This document shows, piece by piece, positions 1-8,868 of a DNA stretch of 32,704 nt. The stretch spans positions 1-32,704 of the forward strand of contig NZ_JAEHOK010000030.1 of assembly GCF_016236915.1 (NCBI RefSeq). The letters are read 5' to 3'. The position numbers and the translations under genes are program-made. Position 1 is the stretch's first letter. The number at the start of each line of letters is the position of its first letter. This DNA comes from Salegentibacter maritimus. GTDB lineage: Bacteria; Bacteroidota; Bacteroidia; Flavobacteriales; Flavobacteriaceae. The notes beneath the pieces are model-generated. The model did not search any database. It was not told the origin of the DNA and was given only the letters and a program-made list of their open reading frames with translations.

Positions 1-1339
1 CTAATTTCATTTTTTCCGGATCCCAGTTTATAAATTCATTCTTTTTATAGCTTTCATTACATAATAAAGCCGGTGCGGCTGCACGGAACCCAAAAGCAGG
101 ATCTTGGGCTACCGAGCCATTTTCACGAATTGCCATAAAGAAATTGGCAAAATGGTCATAATGCGCTCCTTTGTAGCCATCTTCTGCCCGGTAAACGGTT
201 TCTAAAGGTGGAACCAGTTTTTTACGATCTGGCCTGCCTGAATTTTCTTTTGCTTTTTCTGCCAGGAAAGGATCATCACTTCCTCCACCGGCATTACGCC
301 TTAAGATAAGGTTATCCCAACCTATGTCCATAGAACCCTTACTTCCTACCAGTTTTAAGAAAGTACTTCCGCTGGTACCGTCAACAAAATTACAACGCAA
401 GGAAAGGTTAAATGCCGGGTGTTGTTTTGTATCGGGGTAATCAAACATTCCTAAAAGTACATCCGGTACTTCACGCCCGTCATCCCAGTGGCGCAATCCA
501 CCGGTTGCCGCAATTTTATTGGGGCCATACGAATTGGTAATAAAATGAAGACTGGAGAATAAATGCACAAATAGGTCGCCGGCCATACCCGTACCGTAGT
601 CAAGGTAATTTCTCCATCTAAAGAACCTTAAAGGGTCAAAAGGCATGTCTTTGCTTATAGAAGTATACTTCTCCCAATCTACGGTTTGGGTAGAGGCATC
701 TTTGGGGATTGGATACTGCCAGGCACCCAAGGCCGAATTCCTGGCCCAAAAGCCTTCAGCATAATTAAGCGTTCCTATAGCACCAGCTGCCAATAGTTCT
801 CTGGCCTTTTCATTACCCAAAGAAGACATTCCCTGGCTACCTACCATGTAGATTTTTCCAGATTTCTTCCAGGCTTTTATGATATCGTTTCCTTCTTCTA
901 CACTATGTACCATTGGTTTTTCACAGTACACGTGTTTACCTGCATTAAGCGCATCAACACTCATTTTTTTGTGCCAAAAATCGGGGGTGCCAATTATTAC
1001 CGCGTCAATATCACTGCGGTTTAGCACTTCTTTATAATCTTTGGTAAGGAACAAACTGCTGCCCCAACGTTTTTTAGCATCTTCTAAACGCCCATCGTAT
1101 AAATCACATACGGCCACAAGTTCTATATTCTCGTGTTTTAATGCCGTATTGGTATCGGCAACACCCATTCCCCCGGCGCCAATTAAAGCGATTTTAAGAA
1201 CTTTGTTTGTTGAAGTTTTTGCAGCTCTATTCAATAAATTTACTTCTTTCGCTTCTGCAGCAAAACTGGACGGGATTACGGCCGCAGTTGCGCCCACTAT
1301 TCCTAAATTCTTAATAAAGGAACGTCTGTTATTTTTCAT
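1..1339 (-). CDS. Gfo/Idh/MocA-family oxidoreductase with Tat signal (3' end outside window)
   Basis: About 446 residues are readable from an ATG at 1339 and the frame is still open at base 1, so the C-terminus lies outside the window. The N-terminus reads NRRSFIKN, a twin-arginine export signal. A dinucleotide-binding glycine loop (IGAGGMG, residues 53-59) follows, then GTPDFWH (117-123) and the family motif CEKP (139-142), whose lysine is catalytic in Gfo/Idh/MocA dehydrogenases. Members use bound NAD(P) to oxidise sugars or related polyols; some Tat-exported relatives act as NAD-dependent glycosidases (GH109). The gene lies 112 bases downstream of the first susD on the same strand, with a probable terminator between, so it may be a partly insulated last gene of that unit. 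Family is certain; substrate is unknown. Confidence 0.9.
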   Translation of the reverse strand, partial: MKNNRRSFIKNLGIVGATAAVIPSSFAAEAKEVNLLNRAAKTSTNKVLKIALIGAGGMGVADTNTALKHENIELVAVCDLYDGRLEDAKKRWGSSLFLTKDYKEVLNRSDIDAVIIGTPDFWHKKMSVDALNAGKHVYCEKPMVHSVEEGNDIIKAWKKSGKIYMVGSQGMSSLGNEKARELLAAGAIGTLNYAEGFWARNSALGAWQYPIPKDASTQTVDWEKYTSISKDMPFDPLRFFRWRNYLDYGTGMAGDLFVHLFSSLHFITNSYGPNKIAATGGLRHWDDGREVPDVLLGMFDYPDTKQHPAFNLSLRCNFVDGTSGSTFLKLVGSKGSMDIGWDNLILRRNAGGGSDDPFLAEKAKENSGRPDRKKLVPPLETVYRAEDGYKGAHYDHFANFFMAIRENGSVAQDPAFGFRAAAPALLCNESYKKNEFINWDPEKMKL

Positions 1340-1369
1340 ACTATATAAATTTTAAAACTATAAAACACT

Positions 1370-1408
1370 TAAAAAAGTAGACCGTTATACGTATAGAATA
1401 TATAACGG
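1370..1408 (-). terminator. Probable terminator or attenuator after the first susD
   Basis: Eight-base perfect arms CCGTTATA (1382-1389) and TATAACGG (1401-1408) enclose an 11-base loop. Read on the minus strand, the stem is followed after four bases by a run of T (complement of 1371-1376). It sits 44 bases beyond the susD stop and before the oxidoreductase start, so it would end or reduce transcription between them. Confidence 0.5.
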
Positions 1409-1451
1409 CCTATTTTAAGTCATATAAACTCTTTTAGTGATTACTTCAAGT

Positions 1452-2993
1452 TTAGTAACCTGGGTTCTGTTCAAGATTCGGGTTTAAAGAAAGTTCACTA
1501 TCAGGAAGAGGAAGATATTGATCTCCTTCTAGATTATAACCATCTTCAAATTTAACTTCAATTAGTTCATTAGAACCTCCCCTTACTTCTATGGGATAAA
1601 CTTTATTTCCAATTTCCCACCTCTTTATGTCAGACCAATACAATCCTTCCAATGCAAATTCAATCCTTCTTTCGTGTCTTAACAATTCTCTAGCTTCCGT
1701 AAAATCTAAATTCGCATTAATTGAATACATATTGACATCATTTCTTTCAGTTCTTATTCTATTGATCAATTCTATAGCCTTAGGGATATTTTTTTCTTCG
1801 CCTTCAATCAATGCTTCGGCTTTTGAAAGTAGTATATCAGCATACCGTAAGACTATAAAATTCAGTGGAGATTGGGTAGGTACTATTTGTTTATCCTCAA
1901 TGGTATACTTTCTAATACCATAACCTACCTTTTGCCCTGTATGATTCTGAATTTCATCTGGATATAGTTGATCCTGAAAATATGCTCCTGGTCTTAAAAT
2001 TGTAAAGTCAAGTCGTGGATCTCGGTTTTCAAATGGTTTATCTGGATTTATATTTGTACCATCAATCATCTCATATGCATCAACTAAATCCTGAATGGGT
2101 GCTACAGAATTAGAACCGGAAACACCGTTTTCTAAATTCTGAGGTTGCCAGTATCTATCAAAAATACTGCCCTGGGAAAATGGGCCATCCATAAACTGTA
2201 CATCAAAAATAACTTCTACGTTATTTTCATTATCCAGATGAAATAACCCCTCATAACTTGGAAATAAATCATATTCTCCTAAGGCAATTACTTTATCGGC
2301 ATATTCAATAACCTGCTCCCATTCACTCTGATATAAAAAAGCACGCATTTTCATACCTAAAGCTGCTCCTAAAGTGGCCCTGCCTTTAACTTCTGCATTA
2401 GTTGGAAGTAAGGATATTGCCATATCATAGTCTGAATGAACCTGATTCCAACTTTCTTCTTTAGTTGATCTACTAAGTGTCCTTGCTTCCTCAACCGATA
2501 TTGGCTCTAAAATTAACGGCACCCCTCCATAAGTATTTACCAATAATGAATAAAAAACACCTCTAAGAAAGTATGCTTCACCTTTCATGGTTTCCTTATC
2601 CTTTACATCCATATCTACCCTATCTATATTGGCTAGAAATGAATTTACACGGTTAATCCCCCTATATGCATCAGTCCATCTTCCAGCAACTATGCCTCCA
2701 TCACTTGGCTGTATAGTACCGTTTCCAACCTGCATATGCTTACCTTCCCAATGAGCCCATTGGAATGCATTGGGACTCATGGCATCTTCTCCTCCTCCAT
2801 ATCCATAAATATACCTATCCTGTAATACATTATAAATACCATATAGGGCCATCACCGCATCATCTTCATTTTGCCAAAAATTTTCCTGTACTATTCTATC
2901 ATCTGGCAGTACACTAACAAAATCATCTGTACAAGAACTCATTACACTCAAGAATAGTAAAATTTGAATATATTTAAACTTCAAGATTTTCAT
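1452..2993 (-). CDS. SusD/RagB-family outer-membrane lipoprotein (first pair)
   Basis: The 513-residue protein starts with a lipoprotein signal ending MSSC, giving Cys21 as the lipidation site. The body has the SusD helical-repeat pattern, including the early stretch with a conserved EDAVMALYGIYN-like segment, the 'ALxxG.IRKY' and 'YADILLSKAEAL' regions, the RHERRIEFALEGLYWSDIKRW block typical of the family, and the C-terminal NPGY ending. SusD proteins cap the SusC channel on the cell surface and bind the substrate. It follows susC by only 10 bases, so the two are surely co-transcribed. The substrate cannot be read from sequence. Confidence 0.96.
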   Translation of the reverse strand: MKILKFKYIQILLFLSVMSSCTDDFVSVLPDDRIVQENFWQNEDDAVMALYGIYNVLQDRYIYGYGGGEDAMSPNAFQWAHWEGKHMQVGNGTIQPSDGGIVAGRWTDAYRGINRVNSFLANIDRVDMDVKDKETMKGEAYFLRGVFYSLLVNTYGGVPLILEPISVEEARTLSRSTKEESWNQVHSDYDMAISLLPTNAEVKGRATLGAALGMKMRAFLYQSEWEQVIEYADKVIALGEYDLFPSYEGLFHLDNENNVEVIFDVQFMDGPFSQGSIFDRYWQPQNLENGVSGSNSVAPIQDLVDAYEMIDGTNINPDKPFENRDPRLDFTILRPGAYFQDQLYPDEIQNHTGQKVGYGIRKYTIEDKQIVPTQSPLNFIVLRYADILLSKAEALIEGEEKNIPKAIELINRIRTERNDVNMYSINANLDFTEARELLRHERRIEFALEGLYWSDIKRWEIGNKVYPIEVRGGSNELIEVKFEDGYNLEGDQYLPLPDSELSLNPNLEQNPGY

Positions 2994-3003
2994 CTGTAAT
3001 ATT

Positions 3004-6000
3004 TTAAAAGTTAATATTTAGTCCAATTGTCATAATTCGGGGGGCTGGATAAACATAGCCTCCAGAGTCAAAGGTGCTCCTTTCCGGATCAAAACCTTCA
3101 TAATCATTATTAACAAAAGTATATACGTTAGACATATTCATATATGCCGTTGCCGATTTCAAGCCTAAATCATCCATAATAGATTTAGATACATCATAAC
3201 TAAGTTGTATATTCTTAATCTTTAAATAAGAAAGATCACTCACCCAAAAAGATGACTGTCTTCTATTCCAGGTATCATTTACTTTAATACTAGGCAGCGA
3301 AGAACTGGGACTATCTTCAGTCCACGCATTTCTCCATCTTTTAGTAATTGAACCACCTGAGATTCCAAGTGGTTCCGTCCAGGCATTTTGAGTATAAGAC
3401 GAAACATCAGCGATACCTTGCGCTACCATATTAATATTCCAGTTTTTGTAGGAAGTTCCTAAACTTAAACCATAAGTAATCTTAGGGACCGTATTTCCCA
3501 TTACTTTCTTATCACGATAATCTATCTTTTGATCTCCATTTAAATCATCATATTTCAAATCTCCCGGTTTAGGTTGATAACTGTTTTGAGGGATATGTTC
3601 GGCAATTTCCTGTTCAGATTGATAAACCCCTATTGCATTTAAGCCATATAAAGTGTTATACGAAAAACCTTCTCTAATTAGGTATAATTGATCAGGAGAA
3701 TCATCTAAGAATCTTTCTACCTTATTCTCTATAAATGAAATATTACCACCAATATTATAAGTCCAATCTTTCTCATAGGTATGAGACTGATAGTTCAACA
3801 GGAGCTCTACTCCTTCATTTCTCATTTCCCCAATATTTTGGATGGGAGAAGAAACACCACCAAGAATTAATGGAACAGGAAGGCGCACTAAAATATCTTC
3901 TGTCAATTTGTTAAAGTAATCGGCTTCAAAGCTAATTCTATTGTCAAGGAAGGTCGCTTCTAAACCAATGTCTATTGATTTAGTAGTTTCCCATGAAATA
4001 TCCCTATCCACTAATTCAGTAATAGCGGTACCTGGTACAAATTGATTTTGAAAATTATAACTGGTTCCATTACTCTGTGTAACTGTAGTCAAATAAGGGT
4101 AATTACCAGCAATTAAGTTAATATTTTGATTCCCCAGCTCTCCCCAGGATGCTCTAAGCTTCAACCTATCAATACTAGTAATATTAAAAAAGTCCTCCTT
4201 ACTGATATTCCATCCCGCTGAAAACGAAGGGAACACGCCCCATTTATTTCCTTTTCTAAATCGTGAAGAAGCATCGGCCCTTAAATTGGCCTCAAACAAA
4301 TATTTCTGATCAAAATTATAATTAATTCTACCAAAGTAAGAAAGCATTTTCCATTCTGTTCGATTACCATTGGCGATCGCATTTGAAGTAGCGGCATCAA
4401 CTTGATGTATTCCTTCTTTAGGAGGGTCAGATTTTTGCGCACCTGTAGTTTTAATCTCATTTGATTCTACTTGCATTCCCAAAATGGACGAAAAATTATG
4501 AACCTCATTATATGTCTTGTCAAAATTAATTGTATTAAAATTCACCCAATAGAACTCATTACTATTATTTCTTTGATTTGTAATAGTTTGTTCGTAATCC
4601 AGAGGTAAAGTTCTAAATCCATCTTCAGTATAGGCATAGTTCAACTCATTATATCTGTCAGTTATCCCATTTGTGACTTGACCATTAATCGTAGAGTTAA
4701 ATTTTAAATATGGAGACAAGCTCACCTCCACTTTACCACTAACGTTCAGATAGTTAACCACATTCAAGGTTTTACCATTAAATAAGTCCGGAAATGGGTT
4801 TCGGGTATCGACTATTGGTTTTCCAGCATTCTCACCTTGCTCATAAATAGCTTGAGTAGCTCCAAATTCACCATTACTGTTATAAGGTGAACTAAAAGGA
4901 TGACCATTCATCGTTAAATATAACGCACGTGAAATTTCATCATAAGGACTTTCGTACTTTTTTCTACTTGCCTGAACATTACCCTCTACTTTTAACCAAT
5001 CCTTAACTTGATTGGAAAGTGACAGGTTTATGCCGTATTTTTCTGAATTCGTATTTCTAACTATACCTTCCTGATCTCTAAAATTAAAGGATAAATAGTA
5101 ATTACTTTTTTCAGATCCTCCACGAATTGATACATTATGCTCTGTGATAGGTGATGTTCTAAAAATCTCTTCCAGATAATTTGTATTTGGGTATCTATAT
5201 TGATCATCACCGGTACGAAACCCCTCGATAACATCTTGTGGAAATAAGGGATCTCCTCCAGAATTGGTGACAGCAATATTCCATATGTCCATATATTCAG
5301 CACTGTTAGTAATTAAATCATATTTTCTTCCTATCTGCTGTAAACCGAAATATCCGTTATAACTAATTTGAGCCTCTCCCCCAGTGCCTTGCTTTGTTTT
5401 AACCAAAACAACTCCATTAGCAGCTCTACTTCCATAAATTGCAGCAGAGGCTGCATCTTTTAATACTGTTATTGATTCAATATCATTTGGATTAATTTCA
5501 GAGAGTTTTCCTTCTACCCCATTAATAAGCACTAGAGGACTGGAATTATTTAAAGTACCTATCCCCCTAATTCTTATAGTTGAAGCATCTTCCCCGGGTA
5601 ATCCCGAATTTTGACTCACCCATACACCTGACATTTTCCCCGAAAGGGCTTGAGATGCATCTGTTACTGGCCGGTTCTCAATGGTTTCGTCAAAATCCAT
5701 TGAAGATAGTGCCCCAGTAAGATTTTCTCTCTTCTGAGTTCCATACCCAACTACTACCACTTCATCTAATGCCGCAGCGTCCTCTTCTAATACGATATCG
5801 ATTTCGCTACGGTTGTTTACCTGAATTTCCTTTGGGGCATAACCTATATAGCTAACTTTTAAAACAGCATCTTTAGGTACATCTATAGAATAATTCCCAT
5901 CAAAATCTGTCATTACGCCATTAGAAGTTCCTATTTCCAAAATATTCGCAGCCGGAACAGGCATTCCGGTTTTAGCCTCCGTAACAGTACCGGTAACTGT

Positions 6001-6423
6001 AAGGGTTTCTTGTTGATTTTCGCTATTTATACTGGGTAACCTATTAGATTTTTGTGCTAGTTTTTTTACAACCACTTGTTTATCTGAGATTTTATAATCA
6101 AGACTGGTATTGCTAAAAGCACTTTTTAAAATGTTCTCCAGGGAAGCCTTTTTTAAGCTCACAGAAATCCGTAAATTCTCTTGTAAGATATCATCTTTGT
6201 AAAAAAACACAAATTCGGTGTTAGCCTGAATTTCTTCAAAAAATTCAATTAGGTTTGCATCCGTAAGGGCAATATCTATTTTAGTCTGGCTGTAGGAAGA
6301 ATTAGCATAAGAGGAACCAAGCCCCAATCCTATTAGGATTAATAGTACACGCATAATTTTTACTAAGTTTCGTGTAAAGTTATTTAAATCAAAACATGAC
6401 CTAAATCTTTCATTTTTATTCAT
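3004..6423 (-). CDS. SusC/RagA-family TonB-dependent transporter with STN signalling domain
   Basis: This 1139-residue protein has a signal segment (about 24-45), an STN domain (about 48-120), a carboxypeptidase-regulatory-like domain (about 143-215, with the GxxxGVMTDFDGNYSI pattern), the SusC TonB-box region DEVVVVGYG (220-228), a plug (about 230-370) and a beta-barrel to the C-terminus. It imports ligand through the outer membrane using TonB energy. STN domains pass the ligand-bound state to a FecR-type anti-sigma factor, and one is encoded directly upstream, so this is a trans-envelope transducer as well as a channel. A 95-base gap with a strong hairpin separates it from fecR. The N-terminus has about 23 residues before the hydrophobic core; the internal Met at residue 24 is a possible alternative start. 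Confidence 0.97.
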   Translation of the reverse strand: MNKNERFRSCFDLNNFTRNLVKIMRVLLILIGLGLGSSYANSSYSQTKIDIALTDANLIEFFEEIQANTEFVFFYKDDILQENLRISVSLKKASLENILKSAFSNTSLDYKISDKQVVVKKLAQKSNRLPSINSENQQETLTVTGTVTEAKTGMPVPAANILEIGTSNGVMTDFDGNYSIDVPKDAVLKVSYIGYAPKEIQVNNRSEIDIVLEEDAAALDEVVVVGYGTQKRENLTGALSSMDFDETIENRPVTDASQALSGKMSGVWVSQNSGLPGEDASTIRIRGIGTLNNSSPLVLINGVEGKLSEINPNDIESITVLKDAASAAIYGSRAANGVVLVKTKQGTGGEAQISYNGYFGLQQIGRKYDLITNSAEYMDIWNIAVTNSGGDPLFPQDVIEGFRTGDDQYRYPNTNYLEEIFRTSPITEHNVSIRGGSEKSNYYLSFNFRDQEGIVRNTNSEKYGINLSLSNQVKDWLKVEGNVQASRKKYESPYDEISRALYLTMNGHPFSSPYNSNGEFGATQAIYEQGENAGKPIVDTRNPFPDLFNGKTLNVVNYLNVSGKVEVSLSPYLKFNSTINGQVTNGITDRYNELNYAYTEDGFRTLPLDYEQTITNQRNNSNEFYWVNFNTINFDKTYNEVHNFSSILGMQVESNEIKTTGAQKSDPPKEGIHQVDAATSNAIANGNRTEWKMLSYFGRINYNFDQKYLFEANLRADASSRFRKGNKWGVFPSFSAGWNISKEDFFNITSIDRLKLRASWGELGNQNINLIAGNYPYLTTVTQSNGTSYNFQNQFVPGTAITELVDRDISWETTKSIDIGLEATFLDNRISFEADYFNKLTEDILVRLPVPLILGGVSSPIQNIGEMRNEGVELLLNYQSHTYEKDWTYNIGGNISFIENKVERFLDDSPDQLYLIREGFSYNTLYGLNAIGVYQSEQEIAEHIPQNSYQPKPGDLKYDDLNGDQKIDYRDKKVMGNTVPKITYGLSLGTSYKNWNINMVAQGIADVSSYTQNAWTEPLGISGGSITKRWRNAWTEDSPSSSLPSIKVNDTWNRRQSSFWVSDLSYLKIKNIQLSYDVSKSIMDDLGLKSATAYMNMSNVYTFVNNDYEGFDPERSTFDSGGYVYPAPRIMTIGLNINF

Positions 6424-6476
6424 AATTTTGTTTTTCGTTAGTTTATTTTATTCTACATAAGTAAGTTAACTGACCG

Positions 6477-6504
6477 GCCATAAGATGTTGGCGCATCTTA
6501 TGGC
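6477..6504 (-). repeat. 11-bp-arm hairpin between fecR and susC
   Basis: GCCATAAGATG (6477-6487) and CATCTTATGGC (6494-6504) pair perfectly around a six-base loop. On the minus strand, along which fecR and susC are read, no T run follows, so a simple terminator is unlikely. It starts 15 bases after the fecR stop and lies 54 bases before the susC start. It could protect or process the mRNA so that susC/susD and the regulators are expressed at different levels, or be a protein-binding site. Confidence 0.6.
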
Positions 6505-6518
6505 TTTCTTTGTTATTT

Positions 6519-7559
6519 TCATTCCATATTTTCCAGTTTATTAATTGTTATTAATCCGTTTTCTTTAATCTTATAATTAAAGTTGGTTGCATTCTGCAAG
6601 GTTTTTAATACTCCTTCTACCGAATCTTTTAAATCTAAGTAGCCCGAGAAAGTTTCGCTTTCCATATACTGCTCCTGAAATTCAATATCCACATTATAGT
6701 ACCTTCCTAATTTTCCCATGATATGTTTCAGGCTATTATTCTTAAATATTAAAACACCTTCTCTCCAGGAAAAATAATTTTCTACCTCTACATTTTTGGT
6801 ATTCACCTTTGGGCTGGCTTTATTATACACAGCCATGGTACCCGGTGTAATTTTTGTTCTTTCCTCTGATTTAAAAAAGGAATTTGATTTATAGCTAATT
6901 TCTACACTTCCACTTTTAAGTACCGTTTTAATATCTTTATCCTCAGGATAATTACTAACATTAAAAACGGTACCTAGCACTTCAATGGTATGCCCTTTAG
7001 ATAGTACTTTAAAAGGATGTTTTGCATTATGTGCAACATCAAAAATTGCTTCTCCTATTAAGAACACCTCTCTGTTCTTAGCTTTAAAAGTAGCGGGGTA
7101 AGTCAGTTTCGAGCCAGAATTTAACCAAACCATTGTTCCATCTGATAATTTTATATTAGATCGTTTACCATAGGGAACTATTAGTGTATTAAACTCATTG
7201 GAATTATCTAAAGTAACTTCCTGTCTCTTCCCCAAAGAGTCAGCTATATTTATTTCCCCTCCTCCAGTTTGATAAGCAATACTTGAATTATTACTTTGTA
7301 TTACCACCTTTTTATTTCCACTTAAAAATAACTGTACATCTTGTGTGCTTTCACTTTCTATACTTATGTCTCCTGAAGATTCCGCAAATTTTGCAATAGA
7401 GGATTCTGAGAGATTGTATTTATAAAAACCTAAAGTAACTATTAGCAATATAGACGCTGCTATTGATATGCTATAAAAAAATCTTTTCCTTCTTGTTTTA
7501 TAGGCATAAGCAGATGTAATAATTCTGGCTCTTAATTCTTTTTTTTCTTTCTCGTTCAT
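6519..7559 (-). CDS. FecR-family anti-sigma factor
   Basis: The 346-residue single-pass inner-membrane protein has a short basic cytoplasmic tail (1-27), one membrane helix (about 28-46), a periplasmic FecR domain (about 125-225, with VPYGKRSNIKLSDGTMVWLNSG-type start and GEAIFDV..HPF core) and a C-terminal DUF4974-type domain (about 268-340). It should hold the neighbouring sigma factor inactive until the STN domain of the SusC partner reports ligand. The cytoplasmic segment is only about 27 residues, much shorter than the usual 70-90 that bind sigma; the sigma factor next door has an N-terminal extension. It is encoded 145 bases downstream of the sigma gene. Confidence 0.95.
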   Translation of the reverse strand: MNEKEKKELRARIITSAYAYKTRRKRFFYSISIAASILLIVTLGFYKYNLSESSIAKFAESSGDISIESESTQDVQLFLSGNKKVVIQSNNSSIAYQTGGGEINIADSLGKRQEVTLDNSNEFNTLIVPYGKRSNIKLSDGTMVWLNSGSKLTYPATFKAKNREVFLIGEAIFDVAHNAKHPFKVLSKGHTIEVLGTVFNVSNYPEDKDIKTVLKSGSVEISYKSNSFFKSEERTKITPGTMAVYNKASPKVNTKNVEVENYFSWREGVLIFKNNSLKHIMGKLGRYYNVDIEFQEQYMESETFSGYLDLKDSVEGVLKTLQNATNFNYKIKENGLITINKLENME

Positions 7560-7704
7560 TAAAATGAAATTAATCTGACTTTCAATTAATAAGGTTTTAG
7601 CCAGAATATTAGACAGTATTCTTTCCTATAAGAAAAGTAAATAGAGGCCTATATATACATAAGCACCATACTTATAATATATAGACAAAATTTTTAAGTT
7701 TTTT

Positions 7705-8442
7705 TTAAATAAATATACCTGAGACAGTTAAAAAAAGTGAAATGCAATGCTTTTTAAGCACTAATATTGCACGGTAGACCAATGTTCTGGAGGTTGCAAT
7801 ACTAATATTCATAGTATTGGCAATTTCATTATATGGCTTGTTTTCAGTAAATCTTAAATGTAATGCTTTTTGTTGCCTCTTTGTAAGAAATGTTAAGGCC
7901 AATTTTAATTTATCTTTTTTTTCTTTTGAATACTCCCCTTCAATGATTTTCTCTTCATAAGATAATTCAGTTGCCACTGTTTTTTTCTCAAAAAAGGAGT
8001 CTTGTAAATTTATACACTTTTTGGAAGACTGTTTTCTATATACTTTTCGCTTCAGCGATCTCAACAAATAATACTTAACATTAGAAGGAGAGGCTATACT
8101 GTTACGATATTTATATAAATCGACAAAAAGATCATGAATAGCGTCCATAACGCGAATTTTGTCTTGAACCTTTTCCATTCCATACAGAAATAACTCATCT
8201 ACATAAAGGTCGTACAACTGCCCTAAAGCGTCCATATCTCCTCTCTTGATCTTTTCCCAGAATAAAAAAGCTAAGTCTTCTACCTTTTCTGGGTTAACGC
8301 TCGAGCTTACCCCTGAAGAGTGTTTACAGTCTATAACACGGCGAGATTTTTTCTTCTCTCTACTATTAAAATCATTTAAATACACACTGAAGTGCTCATC
8401 AACTTCATCCTTAAATATCCTCTTTCCTTCAATGTATTCCAT
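7705..8442 (-). CDS. ECF-type sigma-70 factor
   Basis: Region 2 is seen at about residues 60-135 (core-binding, with AIHDLFVDLYKYR matching the region 2.2-2.4 pattern) and region 4 at about 178-232 (LTKRQQKALHLRFTENKPYNEIANTMNIS helix-turn-helix). There is no region 3, as expected for ECF factors. At 245 residues it is longer than the usual 170-200 because about 55 polar, Lys/Arg-rich residues precede region 2; the next Met (residue 70) is too late to be the start, so the extension is probably real unless a GTG/TTG start is used. It heads the sigma-fecR-susC-susD unit and should direct RNA polymerase to that unit after release by FecR. Confidence 0.93.
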   Translation of the reverse strand: MEYIEGKRIFKDEVDEHFSVYLNDFNSREKKKSRRVIDCKHSSGVSSSVNPEKVEDLAFLFWEKIKRGDMDALGQLYDLYVDELFLYGMEKVQDKIRVMDAIHDLFVDLYKYRNSIASPSNVKYYLLRSLKRKVYRKQSSKKCINLQDSFFEKKTVATELSYEEKIIEGEYSKEKKDKLKLALTFLTKRQQKALHLRFTENKPYNEIANTMNISIATSRTLVYRAILVLKKHCISLFLTVSGIFI

Positions 8443-8868
8443 TTTTAATTTAATCCTTTAATTATTAAAAATCTTAAGAATAGTATAATCTGTCCAACAA
8501 AGAATATTTAATGATTTCAAGTAGTAACTAATTCTGGTCTCAACTTTAAAAAAAACAATAAAATTAATTACAGAAAACAAAAAATTGAACCGACCGAAAT
8601 TAACAATTATTTCTATATTACCAAATTATCAATCGTAACCATATTTTTATATAATGTAAATTATTTTCAAGATAAATTAACATTTTTTCACAACAATAAC
8701 CCCGAAACCACAAGAAATAAGCTAACGTGAATATATTTAGAAATAGCTATTAAGGATACAGTGTTCTTAAAGAAAAATGATAGATTCTAAAAATAAAAAA
8801 ACTTAATAATTTCAGAATCTTATGATCTGAAATTATTAAGTTTACTCAAAACAATCTTTTAATATTTA
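8443..8868. other. Intergenic region upstream of the sigma gene
   Basis: 426 bases, strongly AT-rich, without a credible gene. The part next to the sigma gene should hold its promoter; I found no clean TAnnTTTG box with a correctly spaced TTTG. The far end holds the phosphoesterase terminator at 8799-8843. Confidence 0.5.
8784..8843 (-). terminator. Strong intrinsic terminator of the calcineurin-like phosphoesterase gene
   Basis: Arms 8799-8819 and 8824-8843 pair over about 20 bases with a single bulged A and a four-base loop. On the minus strand the stem runs directly into a T-rich tail (complement of 8784-8800). It lies 26 bases after the stop at 8869. Confidence 0.85.

Noticed and set aside
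1041-1355. A 104-codon open frame opposite the Gfo/Idh oxidoreductase
   Set aside because: It overlaps the Tat signal and the dinucleotide-binding region of a convincing gene and has no family features.
8740-8760. TATATTTA-like promoter box on the plus strand
   Set aside because: There is no plus-strand gene downstream before 10833, and the box mismatches the consensus at the last base.
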